A stretch of 64,000 nucleotides of DNA from the NCBI GenBank assembly GCA_022571515.1, contig JACZXQ010000012.1:54206-118205 (forward strand), read 5' to 3'. The notes under the pieces are model-generated. The model made no database searches. It was given only the letters and a program-made list of their open reading frames with translations, and was not told the origin of the DNA. A program made the translations under genes and the position numbers. This DNA is from Gemmatimonadota bacterium. Lineage in GTDB: Bacteria > Gemmatimonadota > Gemmatimonadetes > Longimicrobiales > Gaopeijiaceae. Positions 8,453 through 17,330 of the stretch are shown here, piece after piece (the first letter of the stretch is position 1; every line of letters begins with the position of its first letter).

Positions 8453-8932
8453 CTAGAAGAGATCATCCTGAGTGGGGAGGTCGGCCGGAGAGGGCATCGA
8501 TTGGGCCGCGCCGTCCCCGCCTTCGCCGGTCAAACGCGCCAGCGTCTCACGCGCATGCGATATGTGCTCGCCGGCGTCGGCATCGGACGGGGCGTTCTCG
8601 AGGAAGGCCCGAAGGTGCGGGATGGCGTCTGCCTCCTGCCCACCCCGAGCGAGCAAGAACGCCAGACCATAATGAGCGCCGGCCGCCTGGGGGGTCTTCT
8701 GAAGCACGTGCCGATAGGTCTTTACGGCCTCCTCAGTCATCCCGATGCGAGTGTAGGCGATGGCGATTTGCTGCAGGACTACACCGTCACCGGGCGCCGC
8801 CTTGAGGGCGAGGCGGAAGGAGGTGAGGGCTTCGTGCGACTTGCCCGCCTTCATCAGGGTAAGGCCCTCCCCGTAATAGTCCACCCGTCCGGTGTCCGCA
8901 GAGCCACCAAAGAGCTTGTTCCACCACGCCAT
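8453..8932 (-). CDS. Tetratricopeptide repeat protein
   Basis: This 159-residue cytoplasmic-looking protein begins MAWWNKLFGG. It has at least three TPR units between residues 20 and 125: YYGEGLTLMKAGKSHEAL, LQQIAIAYTRIGMTEEAV and HYGLAFLLARGGQEADAI. The acidic tail ends DLPTQDDLF. TPRs mediate protein-protein contacts, and the partner cannot be inferred. The ATG at 8932 is preceded by a GGAG-like site. Confidence 0.85.
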   Translation of the reverse strand: MAWWNKLFGGSADTGRVDYYGEGLTLMKAGKSHEALTSFRLALKAAPGDGVVLQQIAIAYTRIGMTEEAVKTYRHVLQKTPQAAGAHYGLAFLLARGGQEADAIPHLRAFLENAPSDADAGEHISHARETLARLTGEGGDGAAQSMPSPADLPTQDDLF

Positions 8933-9066
8933 GGAGAGGACGCCCGGCTAGGGAAAATCGTGAGCGTTTCGGCCGCAAACAAAGCTCTCGAAACGCTTTG
9001 AGGATCTCGCAAAGCTAGGATCGTGGAATAGCGGACGCAACGCCACCGTATTCCCGGGTTTCACAC

Positions 9067-9687
9067 TCAGGGGCGCCGAGCCACCACGGTCCCACCTTCG
9101 TCCAACACCAGCTCGAGCTCCAACCGACCCAACTCCTCCGCCGTTCCGGCCGGTGCATTCAACGCAACGAGCCGGCTACCGCGTGCCAGGATACGAGCGG
9201 CTTCACCGAGGCGTAGAGGGTCGTCGGAAACGAGCAGGGCCACACCCCGCATGACTCCTGACTGGAAAGGGAGCATCGGGCCGGCGGCGAGCCGGCTAAC
9301 GCCAGGCTCCTCCGGTACCTCACGAAGCCCGCCACCGACACAGACGATCTCGAGCTCCGGGATCAAGGCGGCCAGGTCGTGGCCGTGGCTGGCGAGCCTA
9401 CCCAGTAACGCCACCTCTCCCGGCCCCTTGGTCACCCCGAGTAGGGCGCCGAGAGTGACCGCATCACCCGGAACGGACTCCACGATGCCCGAAAGGTCGG
9501 ATCCCTCACGGGGCGGAGGCCGCAGATCACAGTGCCCATCCTCGATGGGATAACGTTCACGGCAGTTCGCGCAGCCGAGCGACCCCATCAGCACGCGACG
9601 GTCAGCCAGCTCGTCCGCCAGGAGCACCAACCCGAACTCGGGCCCACAACGCGGGCAAGCGAGTCGATCCGTCAGGAGAAGATGCAC
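9067..9687 (-). CDS. Trm112-like zinc-ribbon protein with degenerate methyltransferase-like domain
   Basis: This 206-residue protein has an N-terminal zinc-ribbon with CPRC (residues 11-14) and CANC (about 39-42) pairs, then YPIEDG, as in Trm112-like domains. The rest resembles the second half of a Rossmann methyltransferase: LEIVCVGGGLREV, MLPFQSGVMRGVALLVSDD and a final strand. The SAM-binding glycine motif is not clear, so activity is doubtful. It follows the SDR gene by 16 bp and is probably the last gene of the pterin operon. Confidence 0.6.
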   Translation of the reverse strand: MHLLLTDRLACPRCGPEFGLVLLADELADRRVLMGSLGCANCRERYPIEDGHCDLRPPPREGSDLSGIVESVPGDAVTLGALLGVTKGPGEVALLGRLASHGHDLAALIPELEIVCVGGGLREVPEEPGVSRLAAGPMLPFQSGVMRGVALLVSDDPLRLGEAARILARGSRLVALNAPAGTAEELGRLELELVLDEGGTVVARRP

Positions 9688-9703
9688 GGTGTGCCCCGAG
9701 CCT

Positions 9704-10471
9704 TCAGGCCCGGGCGATTTGCACGAGCGGAATCTGGACGGTTTGAGGGCGAGTGCACACGAAGAGGACCGCTTCGGCTACGTCGTCCGGGGCAAGCATC
9801 GCTTCGCGGCTGGGCAGCGCAGGATGGTTGTCCGGGTCCATCGGGTCCCAGATCGTGGTGTCGGTCGCCGACGGCTCGATGAGGCAAGCGCGCACCCCCG
9901 TGCCCCGCACCTCTTCGACGAGGACCTCGTGCAGCCCTCTCAAGCCGTACTTGGAGGCCGAATAGGCCGCGTTGCCGGGAAAAGCCTGTCGTCCCGCCAC
10001 GGAACCGATGTTGATCACCAATCCGCTGCGGCGCTCGAGCATCGCTGGCAATAGACACCGGAGCAGCCAGAACGCGGAGCGAAGGTTGACGTCCAGGTTG
10101 CGGTCGAGCGTATCGGCGGTGGTCTCGTGGATCGGCGCGATATCGAACACCCCGGCTGCGTTCACCATGACGTCTGGGACTCCCCGGCGTGCGATGAGAC
10201 CGGCCGTTGCTTCGGCAGTGGCGCTACGATCGGTCAGGTCGAGAGGCAGCGCGGTGCCGCCGAGTTCGCCCGCCAACTCTTCGAGTCGTTCCACGGTCCG
10301 GGACACGAGGACCACGTGTGAGCCCTCCCGCGCCAGGATCCGCGCAACGGCTTCGCCGATCCCCCGGCTGGCGCCTGTGACCAGTGCCAAGCCTCCGGCG
10401 AGTGCGGAAGCCGTGCCCGTGCTCGTGCCTGGGAGGGTCAAGGCGACAGTGGGTTGTGCGTGGCCATGCAT
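9704..10471 (-). CDS. Short-chain dehydrogenase/reductase (SDR) in the pterin operon
   Basis: This classical SDR of up to 255 residues has the dinucleotide motif VTGASRGIGEAVAR, NAAG, and a catalytic YSASK preceded by Ser in NIGSVAG. The 5' end overlaps folE. Either the ATG at 10471 or a TTG at 10441, which overlaps the folE stop (TTGA), may be used. The TTG gives a 4-bp coupled start like other junctions here. Its position directly after PTPS and folE suggests a pterin substrate (sepiapterin- or dihydropteridine-reductase-like), but the sequence alone would fit many substrates. Confidence 0.85.
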   Translation of the reverse strand: MHGHAQPTVALTLPGTSTGTASALAGGLALVTGASRGIGEAVARILAREGSHVVLVSRTVERLEELAGELGGTALPLDLTDRSATAEATAGLIARRGVPDVMVNAAGVFDIAPIHETTADTLDRNLDVNLRSAFWLLRCLLPAMLERRSGLVINIGSVAGRQAFPGNAAYSASKYGLRGLHEVLVEEVRGTGVRACLIEPSATDTTIWDPMDPDNHPALPSREAMLAPDDVAEAVLFVCTRPQTVQIPLVQIARA

Positions 10472-11037
10472 AGGCGAAGAAACTCGTCCCGCGTGCGTTG
10501 GTCATCCAGGAAGACCCCCCGCATGGCGGACGTGATCGTCTTCGAGTTCTGCTTTTCCACCCCACGCATCATCATGCACAGGTGATACGCCTCCACAATC
10601 ACGCCGACGCCCTGGGGTTTGAGGATCTCCCAAAGCGCTTGGGCGATCTGCTCGGTCATGCGCTCCTGAACCTGGAAGCGGCGGGCGTAGGTCTCCACCA
10701 GGCGGGCGGCCTTGCTGATGCCCATGATCCTGCCGTCCGGGATGTACGCAACGTGCACCTTGCCAAAGAACGGGAGCAGGTGGTGTTCACACAACGAATA
10801 CATCTCGATGTCCTTCACCAGCACCATGTTTTGGTGCTGCTCCTCGAAGATGGCATCGCCCACAGCTTCCTCGGCGGACATGTGAAAGCCACGCGTGAGG
10901 AACTGCATGCTTTTCTCTACGCGCTCCGGCGTGTCTCGCATGCCCTCTCGCTCAGGGTCGTCACCCAGCCGGCGAATCATCTCCGCCACGAGTTCCGGAA
11001 ATGCCACTCCGGAGAGATCGATGCCCGTATTCGACAA
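10438..11037 (-). CDS. folE: GTP cyclohydrolase I
   Basis: This 199-residue GTP cyclohydrolase I makes 7,8-dihydroneopterin triphosphate from GTP, the first step of folate, biopterin and queuosine-type pathways. Zinc ligands and active-site residues are visible in YSLCEHHLLPFFGKVHVAY and EAYHLCMMMRGV. Further family motifs are GISKAARLVETYARRFQVQE and TPERVEKS. The TTG at 11037 was chosen because AAGGAG lies seven bases upstream. A longer frame to 11196 runs through the preceding gene. The SDR gene overlaps its 3' end. Confidence 0.95.
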   Translation of the reverse strand: MSNTGIDLSGVAFPELVAEMIRRLGDDPEREGMRDTPERVEKSMQFLTRGFHMSAEEAVGDAIFEEQHQNMVLVKDIEMYSLCEHHLLPFFGKVHVAYIPDGRIMGISKAARLVETYARRFQVQERMTEQIAQALWEILKPQGVGVIVEAYHLCMMMRGVEKQNSKTITSAMRGVFLDDQRTRDEFLRLCMATHNPLSP

Positions 11038-11048
11038 GGTTGAACTCC

Positions 11049-11465
11049 TTAGCCGCCTGTGTACTCGACGTAGTTGCGATCCGTCTCCCACAGCACGAGG
11101 CGGGAGAGCGTGACCCCCTCGGGCAGGGTTGTCTCCAACCGACGCCATATTCCCACGACCAGATTTTCGGTAGAGGTAATGGCGCCTCGCATCCACTCCA
11201 CGTCCAGGTTGAGATTCTTGTGGTCCAGGTCCTCGACGACCTCCCTCTCCACCAGATCCCTCAGGTCACCCAAATCCATGACGAAACCCGTCTCGGGGTT
11301 CAGTTCGGCTTCGACGGTCACATCCAGGTCGTAATTGTGGCCGTGCCAATTGGGGTTCGCGCACAGGCCGAACACTTCCCGGTTTCGCTCTTCCGGCCAA
11401 TCCGGGTTCTCGAGGCGATGGGCCGCACAAAAGTGAATCCGCCTGGTGATTTTCACCCGAGGCAT
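11049..11465 (-). CDS. 6-pyruvoyl-tetrahydropterin synthase family protein (PTPS-type motif)
   Basis: This 138-residue enzyme has zinc histidines in CAAH and HGH and the catalytic pairing DLDHKNLN. The cysteine motif is CANPNWHGH, with five residues between Cys and HGH. That is the eukaryotic-type 6-pyruvoyl-tetrahydropterin synthase spacing. The CxxxHGH of QueD is absent. The C-terminal Glu in WETDRNYVEY is also present. It would convert dihydroneopterin triphosphate to 6-pyruvoyl-tetrahydropterin. It sits 11 bp upstream of folE and is the first gene of the pterin operon. No queC or queE gene is nearby. 6-carboxytetrahydropterin synthase remains possible. Confidence 0.88.
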   Translation of the reverse strand: MPRVKITRRIHFCAAHRLENPDWPEERNREVFGLCANPNWHGHNYDLDVTVEAELNPETGFVMDLGDLRDLVEREVVEDLDHKNLNLDVEWMRGAITSTENLVVGIWRRLETTLPEGVTLSRLVLWETDRNYVEYTGG

Positions 11466-11613
11466 ACGTCTCTCCAGTGGGATCCGAAAATACGCGGCCG
11501 GGACGGCCGCCGAGGGCGAAAGTTATAGGCCCGCTGGAGCGTCGGGAAGAGACTCTGCTACACAGACGACCCCGAGACGAGGAGGATTGTGGTGGCGACC
11601 CCAGGCCGGCGGG

Positions 11614-12783
11614 CTAGCGGCCTGCACCGTCCAGCATGTCGATGGTGGCGGTCGAGGGACCCCTCGAGCGCTGGATCCGGCGGGCCGCTCGCTCGGCCTC
11701 GCGCCAGACGCGCAACACGTTCTCTCCGGCGACTTTGGCGAGTTCATCTTCGGTCCAACCGCGCCGAGACAACTCGGCAATCAGCGCCGGGAAGGTGGAC
11801 ACGTCCTCGAGTCCTACAGGCGTGGAGGTAATCCCATCGAAATCGCTACCCAGGCCCACGTGGTCCACCCCGGCGACACGGCGCACATGCTCGATGTGGT
11901 CGGCAACGTCTGAGAGGGTCGCCCTCGGCGGATCACCGTCCCCTTGGTAGGTGCGGTTGGCCTCAGAGACAAAGGACGGAACGAACGTAACCATGACGAC
12001 TCCTCCGTTGTCCGGAAGCCGTCGGAGCACATCGTCCGGAACGTTTCGGCGGTGGCCCGTGATCGCACGCGCGGACGAGTGCGAGAAAATGACGGGTGCC
12101 TCGGCGATCTCCAAGACGTCGTCCATGGTCTCCGGCGACGTGTGTGAGAGATCGACCAGCATGCCCAACCGATTCATCTCGCGGATCACCTCGCGCCCGA
12201 ACTCGGTCAGCCCCCCGTGTTCCGGCTCGTCCGTACCTGAATCGGCCCAGTCGTTGTTCCCGGAGTGGGTCAGCGTCATATAACGGGCTCCGAGATCGAA
12301 GAAGGCCCGCAGTGCCCCGAGTGAGTTCTCGATCGCGTGGCCACCCTCCATGCCGATGACCGACGCGATCCTTCCAGACGCGAAGATGCGCTCGACGTCG
12401 GAGGCCGAATAAGCCTGTTCGAGGTGGCCGGGGTAACGCGCGAACATCTGCCGGGCGATCTCGATCTGCTCGAGCTGGAACCGCGCGGCGCCCTCCCCAA
12501 CGGCATCCATCGGTACATACACCGACCAGAACTGGGCGCCGACCATGCCGTCACGGAGCCGCGACAGGTCCGTATGTCCGGACGTGGTTCGCCTCAGGTC
12601 ATAGGCGCCGACATCGTGGGGGGCTTCGGCGTTCTCGCGGATCACCCAGGGGAGATCGTTGTGCCCGTCGAAGAGCGGTGTGGTTGCCAACACCCGCCTA
12701 GCGATCTCCATGTGGACGTCTTGAGACTGCACTGCGGACGCTGCGAGCAACCCTGCCAGAGCAAACACGATGCTGCGCTTCAT
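11614..12783 (-). CDS. Membrane dipeptidase (peptidase M19)
   Basis: This 389-residue protein has a signal peptide (MKRSIVFALAGLLAASAVQS). It carries the M19 metal-binding set: DGHNDLP, the bridging Glu in VIGMEGG, SHTSPETMDDV, the second His in IFSHSSARAI, and GSDFDG near the end. It hydrolyses dipeptides, probably in the periplasm. The ATG at 12783 has GGGAGGGG upstream. It is divergent from the M14 peptidase gene across about 157 bp, so both secreted peptidases may share a control region. Confidence 0.94.
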   Translation of the reverse strand: MKRSIVFALAGLLAASAVQSQDVHMEIARRVLATTPLFDGHNDLPWVIRENAEAPHDVGAYDLRRTTSGHTDLSRLRDGMVGAQFWSVYVPMDAVGEGAARFQLEQIEIARQMFARYPGHLEQAYSASDVERIFASGRIASVIGMEGGHAIENSLGALRAFFDLGARYMTLTHSGNNDWADSGTDEPEHGGLTEFGREVIREMNRLGMLVDLSHTSPETMDDVLEIAEAPVIFSHSSARAITGHRRNVPDDVLRRLPDNGGVVMVTFVPSFVSEANRTYQGDGDPPRATLSDVADHIEHVRRVAGVDHVGLGSDFDGITSTPVGLEDVSTFPALIAELSRRGWTEDELAKVAGENVLRVWREAERAARRIQRSRGPSTATIDMLDGAGR

Positions 12784-12940
12784 CGAACCCCTCCCACGGA
12801 AGATTTCCAAGAATCAGGGGAATCGTTACTGCGCTCCAGGGCGGTTGGCAACCCGTGACGACGGTGCCGGACATGGTGGCATCTCCTATAATGGCCATGC
12901 AGCTCCAGACACCGACGTACAACTACTCCGGAGGAGGAAA

Positions 12941-14701
12941 ATGAGCCACGTCATCCGCCCGTTGCTGGCATCGACCATGGGCGCCGCCGCGCTCGCCGCT
13001 GTGACGGCCATCCCGACGCCTGTTCAAGGGCAGCTCAACTTCGACCACTACCACCGGTGGGAAGAGGTTCACGATATCATGTCCAGCCTGGCTCGGCGCT
13101 ATCCGAACCTCACAGAGTTGTATTCCATCGGGCAGAGCTTCAACGGCGTGAGCCTCATGCTGATCGAGGTGACCAACGAGCGCACGGGACCGGCTTCGGA
13201 GAAGCCCGCGTTCTATCTGGACGGAGGCATTCACGCCGCAGAACTCACCGGTTCGGAAGTCGCTCTCTATACTCTTGGATACCTCCTGGAGAATTACGGA
13301 AAGGATGATCAGGTCACCGAACTGTTGGATACGAGGGCCTTCTATATAAGGCCAAAGTTCAACCCCGACGGTTCCAACCTCGTTCTCAACACGGACCAGT
13401 CACTCAGAAGCTCGGTTCATCCTGTGGACGACGACGGGGACGGATTCGCCGACGAGGACCCGGCCCAGGACCTGGACGGGGACGGGTGGATCACTCGCAT
13501 GAGGATTCCAGACCCCGAAGGGCGCTTCGTCGTGAGCCCGGCCGATTCACGAATCATGGTCGAGCGCGGGCCGGGAAGCAGCGGGCCATTCTACCGACTG
13601 GTCTCCGAGGGAGTGGATGACGACGGAGACGGCCGGCTCAACGAGGACGGAACCGGCGGGCTCGACATGAACCGCAATTTCCCCCGAAACTGGGAGCGGG
13701 CCCACCTGCAGCCCGGGGCAGGCGACTTTCCGCTCTCGGAACCCGAGACGTATGCGACGGCGCGCTTCGTGAACGAGCACCGCAACATCAATTTCATCAT
13801 GCACGGTCACACGGCGGGCGGGTTCGTGTACCGCCTGCCGTCCGCGTCCAACCCGGAACTCTTCGACACGACCGACCTGCGCCTGATCACACATCTCGGC
13901 GAGTTCTACACCGAGAGCACCGGGCGCGAGGTGATTCCCAGCGCCACACATCCCACCAACCACCGCTACGGGACCCTGATCAGCTTCGGTTATTGGGATC
14001 ATGGAGTGATCGGTTGGGTCCCCGAGTACTCGCCCCCACCGGATCAGTGGGTCCCGGACGCCGACGGAAACGGCGAGATCGACGAGTCGGATTGGCACGC
14101 CTACAACGACGAAGAATTCGGTGGGAGATATTTCTCGCCCTGGACCGCTTATGAGCACCCCAGCTTCGGCCCGGTGGAGATCGGCGGCTGGCACCGGAAG
14201 TTCTGGGGCCAGAATCCGCCGGACGAACTCCTGCTGCAAGAACTCCAGCAACAGGTGCCCTGGTTCCTCTACCTCGCCGGGCTGACCCCCAGGCTCGAGC
14301 TCGACACACCGAGTGTGACACCCCTCGGCGACGGTCTCCTTCGGGTGACTGCGACGGTGAGGAATAGTGGCTACCTACCGACCCACCTCACGGAGAGGGG
14401 CCACGTTGGACGTCGGAGCCGTGAGGGAGGCCTCACCGATCAGGTGATTTCGCCACCTACGCTCACCCTGTCCGTCGAGGGTGGTGAGATCGTTGAAGGT
14501 GGTGACGGCCCGGAACCCGGCGGGCGCAAGACCATTGCTCATCTGGCGGGGTCGAGCCCGTTCTCTACGCATGTCACCGCTCACTCGGCCACGGTGACAT
14601 GGGTCGTTCGGCCCACGGGCTCTGCGGGTGGCGTCCAGGTCACCGCCAGATCCTCCAAGGGAGGAGTCGCCCGTAGCGGCGTGGTGCCGTGGCCTCGATG
14701 A
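12941..14701 (+). CDS. Secreted M14 zinc carboxypeptidase with calcium-binding-like inserts
   Basis: This 586-residue protein starts at 12941 behind GGAGGAGG and has a signal peptide ending near PTPVQGQ. M14 motifs include the zinc HxxE in GGIHAAELTGSE, the substrate-binding LDMNRNFPRNW and the third zinc His in FIMHGHTAGG. Four DxDxDG-type loops interrupt the catalytic domain: DDDGDGFADED, DLDGDGWITR, DDDGDGRLNED and DADGNGEIDESDW (about residues 165-180, 225 and 372). They are likely calcium sites. The C-terminal 130 residues are beta-rich. It probably cleaves peptides outside the cytoplasm. Confidence 0.92.
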   Translation: MSHVIRPLLASTMGAAALAAVTAIPTPVQGQLNFDHYHRWEEVHDIMSSLARRYPNLTELYSIGQSFNGVSLMLIEVTNERTGPASEKPAFYLDGGIHAAELTGSEVALYTLGYLLENYGKDDQVTELLDTRAFYIRPKFNPDGSNLVLNTDQSLRSSVHPVDDDGDGFADEDPAQDLDGDGWITRMRIPDPEGRFVVSPADSRIMVERGPGSSGPFYRLVSEGVDDDGDGRLNEDGTGGLDMNRNFPRNWERAHLQPGAGDFPLSEPETYATARFVNEHRNINFIMHGHTAGGFVYRLPSASNPELFDTTDLRLITHLGEFYTESTGREVIPSATHPTNHRYGTLISFGYWDHGVIGWVPEYSPPPDQWVPDADGNGEIDESDWHAYNDEEFGGRYFSPWTAYEHPSFGPVEIGGWHRKFWGQNPPDELLLQELQQQVPWFLYLAGLTPRLELDTPSVTPLGDGLLRVTATVRNSGYLPTHLTERGHVGRRSREGGLTDQVISPPTLTLSVEGGEIVEGGDGPEPGGRKTIAHLAGSSPFSTHVTAHSATVTWVVRPTGSAGGVQVTARSSKGGVARSGVVPWPR

Positions 14702-14760
14702 GGCGACCCGTAGACAGCCACTCCTCTTCCGTTCGACGGCTGAGCACCGAGAGACCCCAC

Positions 14761-14800
14761 ACAAAAACAGGAGGCCGATGTCATCTCGACATCGGCCTCC
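14761..14800 (-). terminator. Intrinsic terminator (possibly bidirectional)
   Basis: A perfect 13-bp inverted repeat (14770-14782 and 14788-14800) with a 5-nt loop is followed on the minus strand by CTGTTTTTGTG. On the plus strand no T run follows directly. A T-rich GGGGTTTTATT comes 15 bases later, so it may also end the M14 transcript. Confidence 0.65.
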
Positions 14801-14950
14801 ATCGTATGCCGGAGGGGTTTTATTGAAGCCCAGGGACACTCATGGAAACTTCCTCCGTGCTTCCGCCTTCCCCTAGGGCGTGACGTCCACTCGGAGAGTC
14901 AGTCCCGGCTTCACGGGTGTTGGCTCAATAAATGAGCCCTCCAGCACACC
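14762..14950 (-). ncRNA. Candidate small RNA, unknown family
   Basis: A minus-strand transcript of about 190 nt can be proposed from a promoter-like pair (14986-14957) to an intrinsic terminator (14800-14761). The 5' part forms a hairpin of two stacked helices: GTGCTGG with CCAACAC, and GGCTCA with TGAGCC around 14913-14945. A seven-codon frame, MSVPGLQ, with GGAGGA upstream lies inside it at about 14842-14819. No downstream gene lies on this strand before the antisense M14 gene, so a leader or attenuator role is unlikely. I do not recognise the family. Confidence 0.3.
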
Positions 14951-14956
14951 TTACCA

Positions 14957-14986
14957 AATATAGGAGCCTCTCGCTCTCCCTGTCTA
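14957..14986 (-). promoter_or_regulatory. Sigma70-like promoter for the candidate small RNA
   Basis: On the minus strand TAGACA (14986-14981) is followed after 18 bp by TATATT (14962-14957), a close fit to the -35 and -10 consensus. It lies in a 540-bp gap otherwise without minus-strand genes. Confidence 0.4.
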
Positions 14987-15244
14987 CCCAAAGGATCGAC
15001 CCTGCCCGACCGCTACTCGACCTCCACCCTTCCAGGTGTGAAAATATTTCCCACAACGGCAGAAAGTACTCTCATTTTCAGTGAGCAGATGCCTCCCGTC
15101 CAACCCTTTCCTGACACGTTAAGTAGCCGTAACCACTCGACTTAGGCTCTACGGCCCTCCCCTTTCCCACCTGTGGCGTGTTCAGGCACGCCTCTTGTTC
15201 AATTGCCTGTTAGCGGAAGCTCCAAATTCCGACACGAGGCCAAC

Positions 15245-15703
15245 ATGAGAACTCGCATTCACGCAGATGGCTGGCTGGACATCACCGATCGTAGGAGAGT
15301 GCGGACACCTGGAATGCCCACCAAGACGGTGGCGCCGGCGCTCGAGAGCGAGGCACTGGCGTTCCTCTTGTCGCACAGCTTCCCTGGTCATCGGCGCATC
15401 GCCCGGGCCATGACCGAGAACGATCGCAGGAAGATACAGATCGCGATTTACGCCGACTCCGTCAGCGAACGCATGACGCTCGTGGATCGCGTTTGGAGAG
15501 ACATCACCGAGCCCGTGGGACCGCCAAAGCGGGAGGATAAGCCAGAGCTGATCCAAGTGATCCGCTACGGAAACAAGTGGGCCTATCCGCTCTATCTGGA
15601 GGGAACCGTCACTCGTGTCCTACCTCACGGAGGCGTGTCGATACCGGTGAGTGAGAAGCGGTTTCGGAAAGAGGAACTGCAACTCAACCTCGGAGGAGAC
15701 TGA
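15245..15703 (+). CDS. Hypothetical protein
   Basis: This 152-residue soluble protein matches no family I recognise. The N-terminal 30 residues are basic and poorly structured. The middle (ALAFLLSHSFPGHRRIARAM) looks helical and the C-terminal half beta-rich (LIQVIRYGNKWAYPLYLEGT). The ATG at 15245 has GAGG about nine bases upstream. A later ATG at 15314 is an alternative start. It stands alone between a gene-poor gap and convergent fumC. Confidence 0.6.
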   Translation: MRTRIHADGWLDITDRRRVRTPGMPTKTVAPALESEALAFLLSHSFPGHRRIARAMTENDRRKIQIAIYADSVSERMTLVDRVWRDITEPVGPPKREDKPELIQVIRYGNKWAYPLYLEGTVTRVLPHGGVSIPVSEKRFRKEELQLNLGGD

Positions 15704-15853
15704 GTCTTCCAGGAGCCATGCCCGGCGCACCCGAGTCGGAATCCTGTCCGCAGCCCTCGAGGCAAGGGTATTCGCGCGCGGCGGACGAAGGTGACGGTGT
15801 TGCCGGGCCCCTCGGGCCCGCGCGAGCCGGGCTTCTCCTTCGAGAACGCTGTT

Positions 15854-17248
15854 CTAGTCGGGGAGGCCCGGCTCCGTCATTCCACGCACGTCCAAAGCGT
15901 CGGCCAACTGCGACGCGTCGAGCAACTCTCGGCGCTCGACCACCTCGCGCACCGAAATGCCTTCTTTGGCGGCTTCCTTCGCGACCGTCGCGGCCTTGTC
16001 GTACCCGATGTACGGGTTCAGCGCCGTGGCGATGGAGGGGTTGAGCTCGAGCAGTTCCCTGGCCCGATCCTCGTTGACCTCGATCCCTACGACACACCGG
16101 TCCGTGAACACCCGGGCGATGTTGGCCAGAAGCGTGATGGACTCCTGAAGCGCGTGCGACAGCACCGGCATCATGACGTTGAGCTCGAAGTTGCCGCGTC
16201 CACCTGCGATCGTGACCGTGGTGTGGTTTCCCATCACACGGGATGCCACCATCATCATCGCCTCCGCCATGACCGGGTTCACCTTCCCCGGCATGATCGA
16301 GCTGCCCGGCTGTACCGCGGGAAGCGCGATCTCGAAGATGCCCGAGGTGGGGCCGCTTCCCAACCAGCGGATGTCGTCGGCGATTTTCAGCATGCTCGTG
16401 GCCACCACGTTCAGCGCTCCCGACACGCTCACTGCGGCGTCTTTGGAAGCCTGCGCTTCGAAGTGGTTCTCGGCCTCCCGGAACGGAATGCCCAGCTCGT
16501 CGGAGATCCGAGCGATGGTTCGCCTCGCGAACTCCGGGTGGGTGTTGATTCCGGTCCCGGTCGCAGTGCCTCCGAGCGCCAACTCGGCGAGTTCGTCGGA
16601 GGCGCGTTGGACTCTCTCGATCCCCTTGACCATCTGATGGGCGTAACCGCCAAACTCCTGCCCCAACCGAACAGGCGTGGCGTCCATGAGATGGGTGCGG
16701 CCCGATTTGACCACATGATCGAAGGCTTTGGCTTTCTCGGACAGGGCCCCGGCAAAGTGCTCGAGCGCGGGAACCAGTTCCTCCGTGATCGCCAGCCTGG
16801 CGGCCACGTGGATCGCGGTCGGGATCACATCGTTGGAGGATTGCCCGAAATTCACCTGATCGTTGGCATGCACCGCCTGGGCATCCCCGCCGAGAATCTG
16901 CGTAGCCCGTCGCGCAATGACCTCGTTCGCATTCATGTTCGTCGAGGTGCCGGACCCCGTCTGGTAGATGTCCAGAACGAACTCGTCGTCCCAGGTGCCG
17001 GCGGCAACCTCCTCGGCGGCCTCGGCGATCGCGCCGGCGACGGTCTGGTCCAACTTGCCAAGCTCCGCGTTGGTCAGCGCGGCCGCCTTCTTGATCAACC
17101 CGAGGGCCTGGATGAAGTGACGGCCAAATCGTTGGCCACTGATGGGGAAGTTCTCGAACGCCCGCTGGGTTTGGGCTCCGTAGAGTGCGTTCTCCGGGAC
17201 CTTTACCTCACCCAGGGAGTCTTTCTCGATCCGGTAACCGCTGGACAT
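15854..17248 (-). CDS. fumC: Class II fumarate hydratase
   Basis: This 464-residue enzyme interconverts fumarate and malate in the TCA cycle. The superfamily signature GSSIMPGKVNPV is near residue 315. It also has TGSGTSTNMNANEVIA (about residue 95) and SGRTHLMDATPVRLGQEF, all typical of FumC rather than of aspartase, whose residues differ around TSTNMN. It has the normal family length. It lies 130 bp downstream of an SDR gene on the same strand, separated by a strong hairpin. Confidence 0.96.
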   Translation of the reverse strand: MSSGYRIEKDSLGEVKVPENALYGAQTQRAFENFPISGQRFGRHFIQALGLIKKAAALTNAELGKLDQTVAGAIAEAAEEVAAGTWDDEFVLDIYQTGSGTSTNMNANEVIARRATQILGGDAQAVHANDQVNFGQSSNDVIPTAIHVAARLAITEELVPALEHFAGALSEKAKAFDHVVKSGRTHLMDATPVRLGQEFGGYAHQMVKGIERVQRASDELAELALGGTATGTGINTHPEFARRTIARISDELGIPFREAENHFEAQASKDAAVSVSGALNVVATSMLKIADDIRWLGSGPTSGIFEIALPAVQPGSSIMPGKVNPVMAEAMMMVASRVMGNHTTVTIAGGRGNFELNVMMPVLSHALQESITLLANIARVFTDRCVVGIEVNEDRARELLELNPSIATALNPYIGYDKAATVAKEAAKEGISVREVVERRELLDASQLADALDVRGMTEPGLPD

Positions 17249-17330
17249 AGGTGCCTCACACGGGATGGAATGCGCTCGCCGTACCTGAGGTCCGGGAAGA
17301 CCCCCACGAAAGGAACATACGAAACGGAGT

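Larger units (their letters stand above)
14702..15244. other. Gene-poor interval between the M14 peptidase and a hypothetical gene
   Basis: This 543-bp stretch contains the terminator, candidate small RNA and promoter listed separately. The remainder, 14990-15244, is less GC-rich than the neighbouring genes and has no convincing frame. It presumably carries the upstream region of the hypothetical gene at 15245. Confidence 0.5.

Noticed and set aside
13547..14251. Minus-strand open frame opposite the M14 peptidase
   Set aside because: Antisense shadow of the M14 gene with no domain.
14762..14950. 6S RNA or a riboswitch
   Set aside because: The length would suit 6S, but the ends do not pair as a closing stem and the 5' part forms its own hairpin. 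No downstream gene on this strand supports a riboswitch.
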